In this document: positions 28,791 through 39,275 of the stretch, in pieces
Layout: each line of letters starts with the position of its first letter
Numbering within the stretch: position 1 is the first letter of the stretch
From: Cafeteria roenbergensis
Taxonomy: Eukaryota > Sar > Bigyra > Bicosoecida > Cafeteriaceae
Direction: 5' to 3'
DNA: 64,000 nt
Assembly (NCBI GenBank): GCA_008330645.1
Contig: VLTN01000016.1
Coordinates: 1 to 64,000, forward strand
Notes under the pieces: model-generated
What the model saw: only the letters and a program-made list of their open reading frames with translations
Told to the model about the DNA's origin: nothing
Database searches by the model: none
Made by a program: the position numbers and the translations under genes

Positions 28791-29754
28791 TCAGAGATCC
28801 ATGACTGGGGCGCCGACGGTCCTGGCCTCCTGCCGCGCCCGGCGCGCCACGATGGCCCTGCGGTCCAGCGGGGGCGGCTCCTCCTTCTCGGCAGCCTTCT
28901 TTGCCTTGCGCTTCCTTGCGCTGCGCCGTGACTCGCCGGCCTCGCCGTCGCTCCCCACCTCAACTTGCGCGACCTCCTCCTCCTCCTCCTCCTCCTCCTC
29001 CTCCTCCTCCCCCTCTTGCTGCTCCCCCTCCTCCAGCTCTGGCGGCACGTCTTCCATCGCGAGACGCGCAGCCTTGGCCTTGTTCCGGGCCATCTGCCGC
29101 CGGTGCTGCTGCTGCATCTCCAGCAGCCGCTCCTCGCGCTCCTCGGGCGGCACAAACGAAACGTCCTTGCACAGGGCCTCGCAAATTCCCTCCTCCGGGT
29201 TGACACGCTGGTTGTGGAGCGTCAGAAACGCTTCCTCAAGACTGGCCCCGTCCTCCCACGCCCCCTTGGGGTCGATCACCTCCTCGAACTCGTCCAGGAA
29301 GCGCCCCACCGCGTACCGGATGGTTGGTGGCGAGAAGGCATAGCTGGAGAACCGGAAGGGGTCGTCGTCGATCTTGGAGAAGGCGGCGTACACGTCCGCC
29401 TCTCCCACCAGCTTGGGCGCGGGCATGCGCCGCATGGATTCGCGGACGGTGGCGTGGCAGGCCGCGCACCACAGCTCGGGAGTCATCTCGGGGGGCTCGT
29501 TCGGATTTTCCTGCGACCGCCGGAACACAAAGCCAAACAAAGCGCAGCGAGGGGCCGAGGCGGTGGGCTGGCGACACCACAGAGAGAGCAGTTGGCGGAT
29601 TCCGCCTCAGCGCAAGACCGGCGGCCGCGCCCGTGCCGCTCACCCCCGGCGCCGAGCCTGCGCCCTGATGCTGGCCGACCTGCGCGTCGGCAGGAGTCGT
29701 GGCGAGCAAGGCCAGAGCCGCAGCGGCAGCCAGCCGGCACCACGTGTGTAGCAT
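28791..29754 (-). CDS. Secreted or ER acidic protein with paired cysteines (possibly canopy-like)
   Basis: Two exons: 29754-29644 and 29510-28791, phase 0, 276 aa. Residues 1-25 form a signal peptide (MLHTWCRLAAAAALALLATTPADA). The folded part has a CAAC pair near residue 51 and CEALC near residue 158, bounding a helical domain; this spacing is loosely like canopy/saposin-fold ER proteins, but I am not sure. The C-terminal third is charged: a run of 12 Glu encoded by a GAG/GAA repeat (near 28975-29010), then a basic KRKAKKAAEKEE stretch. No KDEL-type tail. Intron GTGAGC to GTCGCAG, 133 bp. Without splicing the frame starts at MFGFVF and misses the signal peptide. Confidence 0.7.
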
Positions 29755-30199
29755 TCCACAAGCCCCAAGGTCAACCGAGCGAGTCAGGGGCAGGCGCTGC
29801 GCCCCGCAGCCGGCAGCACTCGGCGTGCAAGAGTGGTACCAGAGGCTACAGACGCACCGGCCAGGCGCTGCGCGCCCCGGAGCAGCCCGGAGCGCCCTCC
29901 GGCGAGCGCGACCGCCGCCGCCCTGCGGCAGAGCCCGCGCCCGCCGCGTGCTCGGCCGGTGACGACACTGCGCCTCGCGTTTCCCCTCGTTGCGCAAGCC
30001 GGTGAGTGCCGAATCGGCGGCCAGCCGTGACCCTTGGCGTGTTGACCTCGGTGTGGCGCGGCGCCGCCTCGCGCAAGCCTGCCTCGCCCGCCAGGCAGCG
30101 ACCCGAGCAGCGGGACGAGCGACTCCCACACGCCTTCGCCGCAAGCTCGGGGCTGGGTTTTTGATCTGGGTCCGCCCTCGCCTCGCGTCGCCACTTGGA
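29755..30199. other. Divergent intergenic region
   Basis: 445 GC-rich bases between the start of the leftward secreted gene and the small rightward membrane protein. No supported gene; alternative frames here are alanine/arginine shadows. Confidence 0.4.
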
Positions 30200-30493
30200 A
30201 TGCTCCACCTGGTCGCCGTCGTCCTCGCCGCTCTGGTGCTGGACTCGCTGCCCGCCTTCCTCTTTGTGTGCGCAGCAGCCCTCGGACCGCTCGCGCCCGG
30301 ACTCGGCCCCGCTGTCGACCTTGCCGTTTCAGGCTTCGAGCTCGAGCCCCAGCTGTTGGCTGGTGCCTGCGGCCTCCTCGCGCTTGTCGCCTGCCTCCTG
30401 CTGCCGACGGCTGCTTCCCCTGCCAAGGGCTGGAAGCGCACGCCGGCATCGCGAGAGATTGCTGCAGCAGCCGCGAAAGCGCTGAACGAGTGA
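30200..30493 (+). CDS. Small multi-span membrane protein, unknown
   Basis: 97 aa. Residues 1-30 are strongly hydrophobic (MLHLVAVVLAALVLDSLPAFLFVCAAALG), and residues ~52-70 form a second span (LLAGACGLLALVACLLL). A basic/helical tail (KGWKRTPASREIAAAAAKAL) would face the cytosol. The stop is 100 bases before the next gene. No family recognised; being short, it could be a chance frame, but two clean membrane spans argue for a gene. Confidence 0.42.
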   Translation: MLHLVAVVLAALVLDSLPAFLFVCAAALGPLAPGLGPAVDLAVSGFELEPQLLAGACGLLALVACLLLPTAASPAKGWKRTPASREIAAAAAKALNE

Positions 30494-30592
30494 TCGGCCC
30501 ATCCGACTGCGCGGTCGGTGCCACCCCTCTCCCCGCCGCCGCCTCCTCTTCTCCCCCTCCGCCTGCCACCGAGTCGTGGTTCGGCCGAGACC

Positions 30593-31567
30593 ATGGCAGC
30601 TGCTGCGTCGTCCGGCAAGCCTGCCGGCCGTAGCAAGCCCGGGGCCGCTGCCGCGGCGCCCGAAGTCCCGCTGCAGGCGCCAGTTCAGTTCACGCTGGGC
30701 AAGCCTGAGGTGCCGCTGCCGGAGCACTACCTCCCCTTCTGCCTCCCCCTCGGCCCGCCGAGTGCCAAGGGCAACTGCTTTTCGGAGCTGGACGGGTCGG
30801 GCTTCCAGCTGCGCGGCAAGTCGTACATGGAGGATGGCGTCAAGACCGACGCCTCGGCCGGCGTGATGCGCTTGCGCCACGTCGAGTTCTTCCGGCACAC
30901 CACCCCCCTCGACAACGTAGCCGAGCGCAAGGGAAGCTTCCTGCAGCTTGCCCGCGCGGCTGGTGATGACCGCAAGTACTTGGTCATCGTCTACCAGACC
31001 CCGGGCAAGACCAAGATCCACCTCGTGCTTTACTTTGCGTTTACCGAAGAGGCCATGACCAAGACCGCGCCCCCGCATCTGCAGACGATCTGGGAGCGCT
31101 TCACAGACGCCGGCGCGGAGGATTTCCGCAAGCAGCGGTGGAAGGTCATCCCGAGAATCGCCGAGGGGGCGTGGCTCGTGTCGTCGACCGTGGGCACCAA
31201 GCCGGCCCTCCTTGGCACGAAGCTTGACCACACGTGGCACTTTGGGGACGGCTTCATCGAGGTTGACTGCAACGTGATGAGCTCGTCCGTGGCCACGATG
31301 ATCGTGGGCGTGATCGAGGGCGCTGCCAAGAGCGTCGTGATCGATCTCGCCTTCACCATCGAGGGCAGGGAGGAGGAGGAGCTGCCCGAGGCCATTCTCG
31401 GGGCAGTGCGCCTCAGCCGCATGCACCTCGGGCGCATGGGTCACCTCAAGGAGGGCATGTACGGGGCTTGGATGGACGGCGTGGACCCCTTCGACGAGAC
31501 CCAGGGACCGCGGCGAAAGGGCGACGGCTCCAGCGAGGCGGCCGTCAAGGAGGGGTGGCTGTGGTAG
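30593..31567 (+). CDS. EDR2 C-terminal domain (DUF1336) protein
   Basis: 324 aa from the ATG at 30593, which has a good context (gaccATGgc). After a ~40-residue Ala/Pro leader nearly the whole protein is one EDR2_C domain: GFQLRGKSYMEDGVKTDA (the F-x-R-G ... Y-x-D-x-x-K start), YLVIVYQTPG, FRKQRWKVIPRIAEGAWLV, VGTKPALLGTKL, GDGFIEVDCNVMSSSVA and EEELPEAILGAVRLSRM. In plants this domain is fused to PH and START domains and takes part in lipid-linked defence signalling. In protists stand-alone copies are common and their role is unknown. Lipid or membrane contact is inference. Confidence 0.88.
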   Translation: MAAAASSGKPAGRSKPGAAAAAPEVPLQAPVQFTLGKPEVPLPEHYLPFCLPLGPPSAKGNCFSELDGSGFQLRGKSYMEDGVKTDASAGVMRLRHVEFFRHTTPLDNVAERKGSFLQLARAAGDDRKYLVIVYQTPGKTKIHLVLYFAFTEEAMTKTAPPHLQTIWERFTDAGAEDFRKQRWKVIPRIAEGAWLVSSTVGTKPALLGTKLDHTWHFGDGFIEVDCNVMSSSVATMIVGVIEGAAKSVVIDLAFTIEGREEEELPEAILGAVRLSRMHLGRMGHLKEGMYGAWMDGVDPFDETQGPRRKGDGSSEAAVKEGWLW

Positions 31568-32220
31568 ACGGCGCCTGCACCGGCTGGGAGCGACGCAGCA
31601 CCCCTCTCGTGCGCAAGCCGCAATTGTCGCCCCATTCCCCCCCCCCCCCCCCGCTACTACCCTCCTTGCGACTCGGCGTCGCGCGGCCACCGATGCGCGC
31701 CCTGGCTCCCTGCCGTCGTGCCCGCCTCCGCATGCAGCGAGACCAACGGGGGGAGAAGTGCCCGTCACTTCCGCCCCCTCTTGAGTGCCCCGCCCTGGTC
31801 CCGTGTCCGCCACCCGCGCCAGTTCGTGTCCGAGCCCGCGCGTTGATGCCTGCGTGCGTGCTGGCATCCTCCGCGCGACCTCCCAACTTCCGACGAGCAA
31901 GCTGACGCCCTCGCGAATCGCGCCGCATCGCTCCGAAACACAACCGAAAGCCGTGCTCGCCCCGCAGGCCCGCTTGCGTGGTTGGCGCGCGCGCCCATTG
32001 CAGGGTGCTCAAGCCCCGCGCATTTGCCCGCGGAGCTGACTTGGCGCCGGGCCGGCAGAGCCCCAGCGCAGAGTGGAAAGGGGGGAGTGGGGCACCCCCC
32101 CACACTCCGGGAGCCCCGCCACAGGCCTCAGCGCCTGCCTGCAAACCCGCAGCCAGCGCTGCCTTGCAGCAGGTCCGGCGGCCTGGCCTCCGGGACTTTC
32201 GCTCGAAGGGCCAGCGCGAA
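31568..32220. other. Intergenic region, tandem rightward genes
   Basis: About 650 bases. It contains a long poly-C run near 31,637-31,653 and otherwise featureless GC-rich sequence. The frame of the next gene is open through much of it, but lacks coding character before the ATG at 32221. Confidence 0.4.
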
Positions 32221-35200
32221 ATGAGAAGCGGAGCAGCTGGCGCCTCGCTTGCCCGCGCGCGGGTCGCAGCGCTGATGGCGCGCGACCCTGCCTCGGCAGC
32301 TCGGTGCCTCGGCACGCTTGCGCGCCGCGGCTTGCGGCAGCGGCGCGTCTCTGCCAGGGCTGCCCCGCCCTGCAGCCGCGGCGTGGTGTCGAGCACGTCT
32401 TCGCCGTCCCCAGAGGCCCACCAGCGGACGGCCGCGAGCCTCGAGACTCTGCGGCACGAGGGAACTAGCGCAGAGGCGCTTGCGTTGGAGCTCGAGTCTG
32501 TGGCGCGCAGGGGGCTGCTGCTCACCCGCGAGCAGCTCGACGTGGCCGCTGGCGCTGGGATGCGCGTTCCGCCAGAGCTCGTGGATGCCGCCACCAGCGC
32601 CGGCGCGCCCCGCCCTGTCGGCGAGGCCGACCCTGCCGCCGAGCTTGCACACAGGGGGGCGGAGGCGCTTGCGTCCGCGGCGGCGACCAGTGAGAGGGCT
32701 GCTGCGGTGCTCGTGGACCTCACGCGCCGCGCTGTGCAGCGGTGCACGACCTCCCGGTCCGTTTACGGAGCGGGGCCGGCGCCGAGCAGCAGCGGCGCGG
32801 GCACCCCCGGCCGCGACGGGGGCGCTGGCGCTGCTGGGAAGTCCGTCCGAGGGGAGCTCAGCGGCGACCTGGACGCCGCCGACCCGCTCTCGGCGGCGTC
32901 GCTCGCCAGGCTCTGCATGCACTCGCTGGCGCTGGCGGGCCTCTGGGACGAGATGCCGCGCACGATGGCGCAGTTTGAGGCCGCAGGCGTGGGGCCCAGC
33001 GCGGAAGCGGGGGCGCTGTGGATGGAGTGGCTGACGGGGCGAGGACGCGGCGCCGAGGCGCTAGACCTGCTCGGACGGCTCTCGGCCATGGGGGCCCGCC
33101 TGGGGGACCACACCCTCGTTGCGGGGTGCGACGCCGCCGTGGGGGCGCGCGTGCCTGAGCGGGCGCGCGAGGTCTGGGCAGCGCACGTGGGCGCGGCGGG
33201 CGGGCTCCGAGCCGCCTCGGGGGTCGGCGTTCCGGGTGTGCGTGCCTACCTCCGCGCGCTGGGCGAGGCCGCGGAGCGTCGCGAGGCGCTGCGCGTCATT
33301 GAGCGCGCCCACCTCGCCGGCTTGCGACTCGACGGCGCGTGCTTTGCGCACGCCATGGCGGCCGTGTCGAGAGCAGGACACCCGTGGCACTGCCTCACCA
33401 TCTGGGCGGAAGCCGTGAGGTCGGGCGTCACGCCGTCGCAGGAGATGCTCGAGGCGGCCCTCGCTGCCGCAGTGGCTGCCCGCTCCACGCTCCTCGCCGC
33501 AGACGCCCTCAGCGAGGCCGTCGACGCCGTTCCTCTGGACAACGGAGAGCCGGCGGGTTCGGGGCAGGCGTCCGAGCCCTCCCAGCCCCGCTGGGCTCTG
33601 GCGATTTCGCCTCAGGCGTGGACGTCGCTCATCGCCACCGCTGCGGCGGCCAACGACGTTGCTGCGGCAGTCAGGTGGTCAGCCGACCGACTGGCCGGCC
33701 GGCCGCCCCGGGGGTACGGCTCCTCCCGCGCGGAGGCGATCATGGCCGGAAAGATCGTGGCAGGCGACGAGGTCGCTCTACTCGCTGCGGGCGACACGCC
33801 GTCGGCGCGCCCGGCAACGTGGTGGGGGCCAGCGTGGGCAGCGGCGGCCCCACTTGAGGAGGACGCTGGAGACGATGAGGCTGGTGGGGACGGCAGCGAG
33901 GGCGAGGGCGAGGGCGAGGGCGAGGAGGAGGAGGAGGCTAGCGGCGCAGCCGCTGCCCCGGAGCGGCGGAGGAGCAGCGGACCGGCGGGCCAGCAGGGCC
34001 GCAAGGCGGCTCTGGGACTGGAGACGTCCCTGTTCACGGCGGTGCTTCAGGCGGCGGCGCGCGAGGCTGGAAGGATCCGGCGGGAGGAGGAGGCAGCCGC
34101 CGCGGCGGACGACGAGGGGACGGGAGGGGCGTTGTCGTCGTCCAGGCAGGGTGCTGGCCGCTTCTCGTCCGACGCAACCCAGGACGACGACGACAGCAGC
34201 TTGTGGGCAGATGCCGAGAGCGTGACCGGGGGGCTCGGGCTCGGGCAGGGCGAGGAGGAGGTGGAGGAGGGCGACGCGGACAGGCGCGGCGCCGGCCGCG
34301 ACGCGGGCAGCGACGCAGACGCCGCCTTGGACTGGAGCGGCGATCCTGCCGAGATGGGCTGGTCTTCGGATGCGGATCCCTTTGCCAGGCTGGGAATCGA
34401 GCCGGCCTCGGACGGCGGCTACCGCGACGTCGGGGCCGTGGTGGAGAGCGACGACGACTCGAGCGACGGTGAAGCCGCGTGGCCTGCAATCCACTCGGAC
34501 GCGGGCCTGGCGGCGGCCGAGGCAGCCGCGGCGGCCACTGGAAGGATGCGCGTCGTCCCGCCTCACTCGGCCATGGACCACCTGGCCGTGATGCTATCCG
34601 AGTCGGTCTCGCCCGCAGCGTACGGCGTGGTTGCAGAGACGCTGCTGGGGTCGGCCGCTTCCCACGAACTCAGCGCAGCCAGCGTGGGCGCGGCGGCCAC
34701 GGCCATGGCCCACGCCGGCCGCGCAGAGGAGGCGTGTGACGCGGTCGAGGAGCTTCTCGGAGACAGCCTCAAGCCGGAACATGTGCATGCCGCCGCGGCG
34801 GGCCTGGTCCGGGGCGGGGCGGCGTCGGTGGCGCTGGGCTGGCTGGAGCGGCTGGCGGAAGCCGCTTTGCAGGCGAGCGACGGCCATGTCTCCCGGGACG
34901 GAGGGCAGCACGAGGCGGCCGCGACGGCCCGCGGTCTGGTTGGCCTGGCCGAGGCTCTGGGGACGCGTGGGCGCGCCGATGGCGCACTGAGGGCGCTCGA
35001 CCTCGGTCTGCGGCTGCAGCAGCAGTCGGGCGGCAAGCAGCAGTACGTGACCCTGGACCTCGCCCACGCTGTGCTGGAGTCGGCGGCCGAGTCGGGCCGC
35101 GCCGACGTGGCCGCCAGGGCAACGGGCGCGATGAAGGACCTTGGCCTCGTTCCCACCCCGCGCACTGTGGCCATCCTCATGCGAGCCAGGCAGGCGGCCA

Positions 35201-36462
35201 CGGCAGCAGCGCGCAAGGCAGCCAGGGAGGCCGCGGCGGAGGCCGCGGTCGCCTCCGACAACGAGGACTCCGACGCACACGCAGACTTGGGCGCAGTTTC
35301 GCCGGGGCGCGCCGGCGCGGCTGTCCGCTCCGGCGCCGCCAGTTCCAAGGCGGGCGGCTCTGCCGGCGGGCCCGCCTCGCCCTCCCCTGCAGGGACAAGC
35401 CCGTCGTCCCCGCGCCGCGTTGGCCCGCTGCTGGGCGAGGCAGTGCCCGCCCCGGCGGCTTCCGCGAAGCCCCTCTGGCCCTGGCGCGTGCGCGAAGACG
35501 AACAAATGCGCCTGGCGCCTCGCGCCGCCGTGGAGCTGGCCATCGAGGAGTACATGGGCTCGTCCAAGCGCGTCCGGCTGCCTGGCGTGGGCGAGGCCAG
35601 CACAAGCGCTTCGGCGCCTGCCAGCGCTGCCGAGACGGAGGCCTGGTGTGCTGGGGAGGCGTCGGCCCTGGCCTCCGCCGAAGCCAGGCAGGAGGCGCAG
35701 GGCGACTGGCCCGCAGTCCTGGCAGCCCTCCGCAGCGCGGCGCACGTCGTGCTCTCAAGGCCGCGAGCCCCGCGGATGGCAGCCACCGCGACGGTGGAAG
35801 ACGCGCTGGCTGCCGCCACCGAGCACACGATGGACGTCGCTCTGGCCGCAGCTGGCTGCACGGACCCCTCCGACCTCCCCTGGTTCGTACTCCAGAGCGC
35901 AGCACTCGCCCAGGCGACGCTGGCGGCCATGCCCTCCTCCCACCTCCGCAGCCTCCTCAAGCGCAGAGGCCTCCCGCGCGCCCCCACGCGACGCGATGCC
36001 GTTGATGCGCTGCTGATGGACGCGCAGCACCCCGTTCCCGGGGGCGCCGAGGCCTGGGCCAGAGCCGACCTGGCAACCGAGCTCGCCACAGCCCAGGCCG
36101 CCGTCGGCCTCCTCAGCGACGCCTCCGGGGCGGCCGCTGCCCCCGGCTCGCTTGTAGCACCGGGCCCCCCAGGCGCAACCACGGCCTGCAGGGCCCTTGC
36201 CCAGGGAGGCTGGCGCCTTTGGCAGGGCACGCTGCCAACGGCGCGCGCCGCAGTCACGGCGCTCTCGGTGCCCGAGTCGCGCGCCGTGGTCAAGGAGGCT
36301 TTGCAAGTGGCGGCGCTGGCGGAAGGATCAGATCCCGCCAATGTGGCGTGGCCACCGCCGCTCCTGCGCCACAGACAGGCCAGCGCCGTGGCGGGGGGCG
36401 CGCTCCACAGCCAAGCGTTCCGCGGGGCCCTGCTTCACGCGTGGGACCTGGACAGGGCTTGA
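32221..36462 (+). CDS. PPR-like helical-repeat protein with SAP-like C-terminus, probably mitochondrial
   Basis: 1413 aa from the ATG at 32221. The first ~45 residues are rich in Arg/Ala/Ser and nearly free of acids (MRSGAAGASLARARVAALMAR ... RRGLRQRRVSARA), a mitochondrial presequence pattern. Two blocks of ~35-residue helical hairpins look like degenerate pentatricopeptide repeats (for example MAQFEAAGVGPSAEAGALWMEW, AHAGRAEEACDAVEELLGDSLKPEHVH), separated by a ~250-residue acidic, low-complexity region. Near residues 1238-1265 is a SAP-like motif (LRSLLKRRGLPRAPTRRDAVDALL). PPR proteins with SAP domains bind organelle RNA or DNA in plants. An organelle gene-expression role is likely but inferred. 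The start could lie further upstream. Confidence 0.65.
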   Translation: MRSGAAGASLARARVAALMARDPASAARCLGTLARRGLRQRRVSARAAPPCSRGVVSSTSSPSPEAHQRTAASLETLRHEGTSAEALALELESVARRGLLLTREQLDVAAGAGMRVPPELVDAATSAGAPRPVGEADPAAELAHRGAEALASAAATSERAAAVLVDLTRRAVQRCTTSRSVYGAGPAPSSSGAGTPGRDGGAGAAGKSVRGELSGDLDAADPLSAASLARLCMHSLALAGLWDEMPRTMAQFEAAGVGPSAEAGALWMEWLTGRGRGAEALDLLGRLSAMGARLGDHTLVAGCDAAVGARVPERAREVWAAHVGAAGGLRAASGVGVPGVRAYLRALGEAAERREALRVIERAHLAGLRLDGACFAHAMAAVSRAGHPWHCLTIWAEAVRSGVTPSQEMLEAALAAAVAARSTLLAADALSEAVDAVPLDNGEPAGSGQASEPSQPRWALAISPQAWTSLIATAAAANDVAAAVRWSADRLAGRPPRGYGSSRAEAIMAGKIVAGDEVALLAAGDTPSARPATWWGPAWAAAAPLEEDAGDDEAGGDGSEGEGEGEGEEEEEASGAAAAPERRRSSGPAGQQGRKAALGLETSLFTAVLQAAAREAGRIRREEEAAAAADDEGTGGALSSSRQGAGRFSSDATQDDDDSSLWADAESVTGGLGLGQGEEEVEEGDADRRGAGRDAGSDADAALDWSGDPAEMGWSSDADPFARLGIEPASDGGYRDVGAVVESDDDSSDGEAAWPAIHSDAGLAAAEAAAAATGRMRVVPPHSAMDHLAVMLSESVSPAAYGVVAETLLGSAASHELSAASVGAAATAMAHAGRAEEACDAVEELLGDSLKPEHVHAAAAGLVRGGAASVALGWLERLAEAALQASDGHVSRDGGQHEAAATARGLVGLAEALGTRGRADGALRALDLGLRLQQQSGGKQQYVTLDLAHAVLESAAESGRADVAARATGAMKDLGLVPTPRTVAILMRARQAATAAARKAAREAAAEAAVASDNEDSDAHADLGAVSPGRAGAAVRSGAASSKAGGSAGGPASPSPAGTSPSSPRRVGPLLGEAVPAPAASAKPLWPWRVREDEQMRLAPRAAVELAIEEYMGSSKRVRLPGVGEASTSASAPASAAETEAWCAGEASALASAEARQEAQGDWPAVLAALRSAAHVVLSRPRAPRMAATATVEDALAAATEHTMDVALAAAGCTDPSDLPWFVLQSAALAQATLAAMPSSHLRSLLKRRGLPRAPTRRDAVDALLMDAQHPVPGGAEAWARADLATELATAQAAVGLLSDASGAAAAPGSLVAPGPPGATTACRALAQGGWRLWQGTLPTARAAVTALSVPESRAVVKEALQVAALAEGSDPANVAWPPPLLRHRQASAVAGGALHSQAFRGALLHAWDLDRA

Positions 36463-36829
36463 GGCGGCCGCCCTGCCCCAGCGGCTGCTGCTGCGCACAG
36501 CGTTGCTCTGGGCTGCGCGCTGTGTTGGGAGGGAGGAAGGGGTGAGCGCAGCGCACCGTTCGCACAGCGGCCAGCCGCGCGTCCTCCGGCGGGAGGAGGG
36601 CCCCCGCCCGCGGACCGGGGGCGAGTCTCTGTTGGCATGTCTGCCTGTACGTGTGTGCGTGTCGGCGGAAAGCGGGGTGGGTGGGGGGGGGCGGGCAGAG
36701 AGCGAAGGAGTGTCGATCCCCAACCCCGAAGCTGGGAGTGCAGGCGGCAGGCGAGCAGTCCTCGCGAGGGCGAAGTCGCAGCTCTTCGAACGCGCGGCCT
36801 CGGCACCGGACCCACACAGTAATCAGAGC
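36463..36829. other. 3' flank before the minisatellite
   Basis: About 370 bases following the PPR-like gene. Contains a short (tg)-rich patch and poly-G runs (36,676-36,700). No gene seen. Confidence 0.4.
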
Positions 36830-37311
36830 AGCCGCCACACGGCGAGCCACACGGCGAGCCACACGGCGAGCCACACGGCGGGCCACACGGCGGGCCACAC
36901 GGCGAGCCACACGGCGAGCCACACGGCGAGCCACACGGCGGGCGACACGGCGAGCCACACGGCGGGCGACACGGCGGGCGACACGGCGAGCCACACGGCG
37001 AGCCACACGGCGAGCCACACGGCGGGCGACACGGCGAGCCACACGGCGAGCCACACGGCGACACGGCGAGCCACACGGCGAGCCACACGGCGGGCCACAC
37101 GGCGGGCCACACGGCGAGCCACACGGCGGGCGACACGGCGAGCCACACGGCGAGCCACACGGCGGGCCACACGGCGGGCCACACGGCGAGCCACACGGCG
37201 AGCCACACGGCGGGCGACACGGCGAGCCACACGGCGGGCGACACGGCGGGCGACACGGCGGGCGACACGGCGAGCCACACGGCGAGCCACACGGCGAGCC
37301 ACACGGCGCTT
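36830..37311. repeat. 12-bp minisatellite, about 40 units
   Basis: About 480 bp of a 12-mer with core ccacacggcg preceded by ag, gg, or in the ggcgacacggcg variant. Three unit types occur: S (agccacacggcg), G (ggccacacggcg) and D (ggcgacacggcg). Reading them in order gives SSSGGSSSDSDDSSSDSS, one shortened unit, then SSGGSDSSGGSSDSDDDSSS, so a higher-order block has been duplicated. It is open in several frames on both strands simply because 12 is divisible by three. It lies between the 3' ends of convergent genes and is most likely non-coding. Confidence 0.93.
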
Positions 37312-37352
37312 GCCTCCGCGACTGCGCTGCCCGGCTCTGGGCGGCGCGCGCG

Positions 37353-38474
37353 TCACGCCTCGTCCGCCACCACGCGAGCCCGCCAGAATCGAAGACCTGC
37401 GTCCGCCTCCACCTCTGCCCACGTCAGCGGCAGAGTCCACCGCAGCCCCAGGCCGGGCGCGATGCCCTTGGCGGCTGCCTCTGCCGCTGGCCAAGCGGGG
37501 AGCGGCGGGTAGGGACGGGGCAAGTCCACGCCCGCGGGCGCTGGGGCGCCACAGTCTGCGCACGGCCCGGAGTCGGACCAGGGGTCAGTCCGGTGCCGAG
37601 GTGGCATCGTGACAGGGGCGGTGGGGAGACTGAGAGCAGCGTCTGCCAGGGGACCCGCCGCAGCGGCCGCTGAGGCGGACAGTCCCTCGCTCCTCCCCCT
37701 GGGAGCAGTCCCACCGCTGGCATCCTTGACGCAAGCGTCAAGGGCATCATCGTCGTCAACGTCGTCGCCGTCATCGTCTATGTCGTCGAGAGCGTTGTCG
37801 ACGGCGCCCCCGTCCTCCTTATCGCGCCCTGAGGCGCTGAGCGGGCCTTTCCTGGCGGCTAGTCGCGTGCGCACGACGGCCATCCACCTCGAGAGGCCCG
37901 CCCGAACAGCGCACCTGTCGGCTTCGATCTCGGCGGCAAGGGACGGCGCCTCAGCCGCCGCCGCGGCTGACGACGACGAAGACGACGAAGACGACGACGA
38001 CGACGACGGCGCTTGCGGACGATCTGCTCGCTCTGCTGCATCGAGTGCGTGGGAGGCAAGCACCAACTCGCCCATTGCCGCGAGCGAACGTGCAAGCGTC
38101 AGAAGCGCTTGAGCCCACAACGGCCGCAGGCGTGACGCCTCGCCAGCACACCTGGCAGCACTCCCCGCATGCCCCCCCTCGAGCTCGCACTGGGCAAGCA
38201 TTTCCCAGGCGGCTGCATCCCCGGCCTCCGCCTTGAGATGGGAGAGGAAGGCAAGCCTCGCGGCGGGCATGTCTCCGGCGATGGCTGCAGCGACGCCCTG
38301 CTCGCGAAAGCTTCCCGAACCAGCAGCTGTCGCGTCCGATATGCACACAGCACCAATGCTGGAGGACGCACCCCCGGAAGGACCGCGTCGCACAGGTCGG
38401 ACGCGAACAGAACCGTGCGCGGATGATTTGGCCAAGATGCTGGCCAGCGCCGCAGACGGCGGCTTCCCGCTCAT
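37353..38474 (-). CDS. TPR protein, TTC33-like
   Basis: 373 aa from the ATG at 38474. After a ~60-residue variable leader come about three tetratricopeptide helices pairs: [90 protein letters not shown]. The W-x-x-x-L-x-x-L-x-R-x-x-x-x-x-GE pattern resembles the last repeats of TTC33. A (Ser)n run encoded by a GAC/GTC repeat (37,970-38,010) and an acidic linker interrupt it. The C-terminus has a CADC pair and ends with a conserved-looking [16 protein letters not shown]. Its promoter is shared with the E2 gene, 198 bases away. Function unknown; TPRs bind proteins. Confidence 0.6.
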   Translation of the reverse strand: MSGKPPSAALASILAKSSAHGSVRVRPVRRGPSGGASSSIGAVCISDATAAGSGSFREQGVAAAIAGDMPAARLAFLSHLKAEAGDAAAWEMLAQCELEGGHAGSAARCAGEASRLRPLWAQALLTLARSLAAMGELVLASHALDAAERADRPQAPSSSSSSSSSSSSSAAAAAEAPSLAAEIEADRCAVRAGLSRWMAVVRTRLAARKGPLSASGRDKEDGGAVDNALDDIDDDGDDVDDDDALDACVKDASGGTAPRGRSEGLSASAAAAAGPLADAALSLPTAPVTMPPRHRTDPWSDSGPCADCGAPAPAGVDLPRPYPPLPAWPAAEAAAKGIAPGLGLRWTLPLTWAEVEADAGLRFWRARVVADEA

Positions 38475-38672
38475 ACCGGCGCGCGTGAGGCTGGTGGTAG
38501 GGAGTTCAAACCGGCTGTGAGATGCGACCAGGTCCTGGGTCAGCTGTGCGGGGAGTATCAGTGCAAGCAGGAGTCTCCATGTTGCGCCTGCAGAGCGCGT
38601 CGGCTCGAAAGCGAGGCCTTGGAGTCCCCTAGCCACAGCACGGCCGGCTGAGCCGGCGGGTGACCCTGGCTG

Positions 38673-39242
38673 ATGGATTGGGCGTTTTTGACACCGTCGC
38701 CACCGTGGGAGGAGGAACAGGAGCAGTGGCTCGAGTGGACGGGTGAGTGTTGTGCTCGACTTAACCGCTTCTCCCGTGCGACTCCCGGCGATGCTGCCGC
38801 GCAAGGCCAACGTGAGCCGCATGCCCAGGCAGTCACCGTGCGCGTTATCTCACGGCTGGGCCGCGCGCCGCAGTGAGGCGCACTCCACGGGAGTTCTCGT
38901 CTGGCGTGCAAGCGGGTCTCGACGAGCTCCGCCGGTTCGCCACCAGCAGCCTCAAGTGCCCCGACTGTGGAGCGTCCATCGACCGCAAGAGTGGCGAGGC
39001 AACGCGCGCAAGCAAGCGAGGGAGGCCGGCCGTTGACCGCGTGATTGACCTCGACGAAGCGGAAGGCAGCGCTGCCGCCTCAGGCAAGGTCTTCGACCTC
39101 GCCGACGACGACAGCGATGGGGATGGCTCCGATGCGGACCAGTCTGGAGCTGAGCGCGGGGGGGTTGTGTGCGTAGACGAGGGGGAGGAAGAGGCTGCTG
39201 CCGGGGCCGCTTTGAGCCAACGATCAGCGACTGCGCCCAAAC

Positions 39243-39275
<33 letters not shown>

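Noticed and set aside
36830-37311. Tandem array considered as a CRISPR array or a repeat-protein gene
   Set aside because: Units are contiguous 12-mers with no spacers, and several frames on both strands are open only because 12 is divisible by three.
38735-38880. Start of the E2 gene at an alternative GTG codon near 38873
   Set aside because: The codon is created by the splice acceptor; an upstream ATG exon with GTGAGT donor fits in phase.
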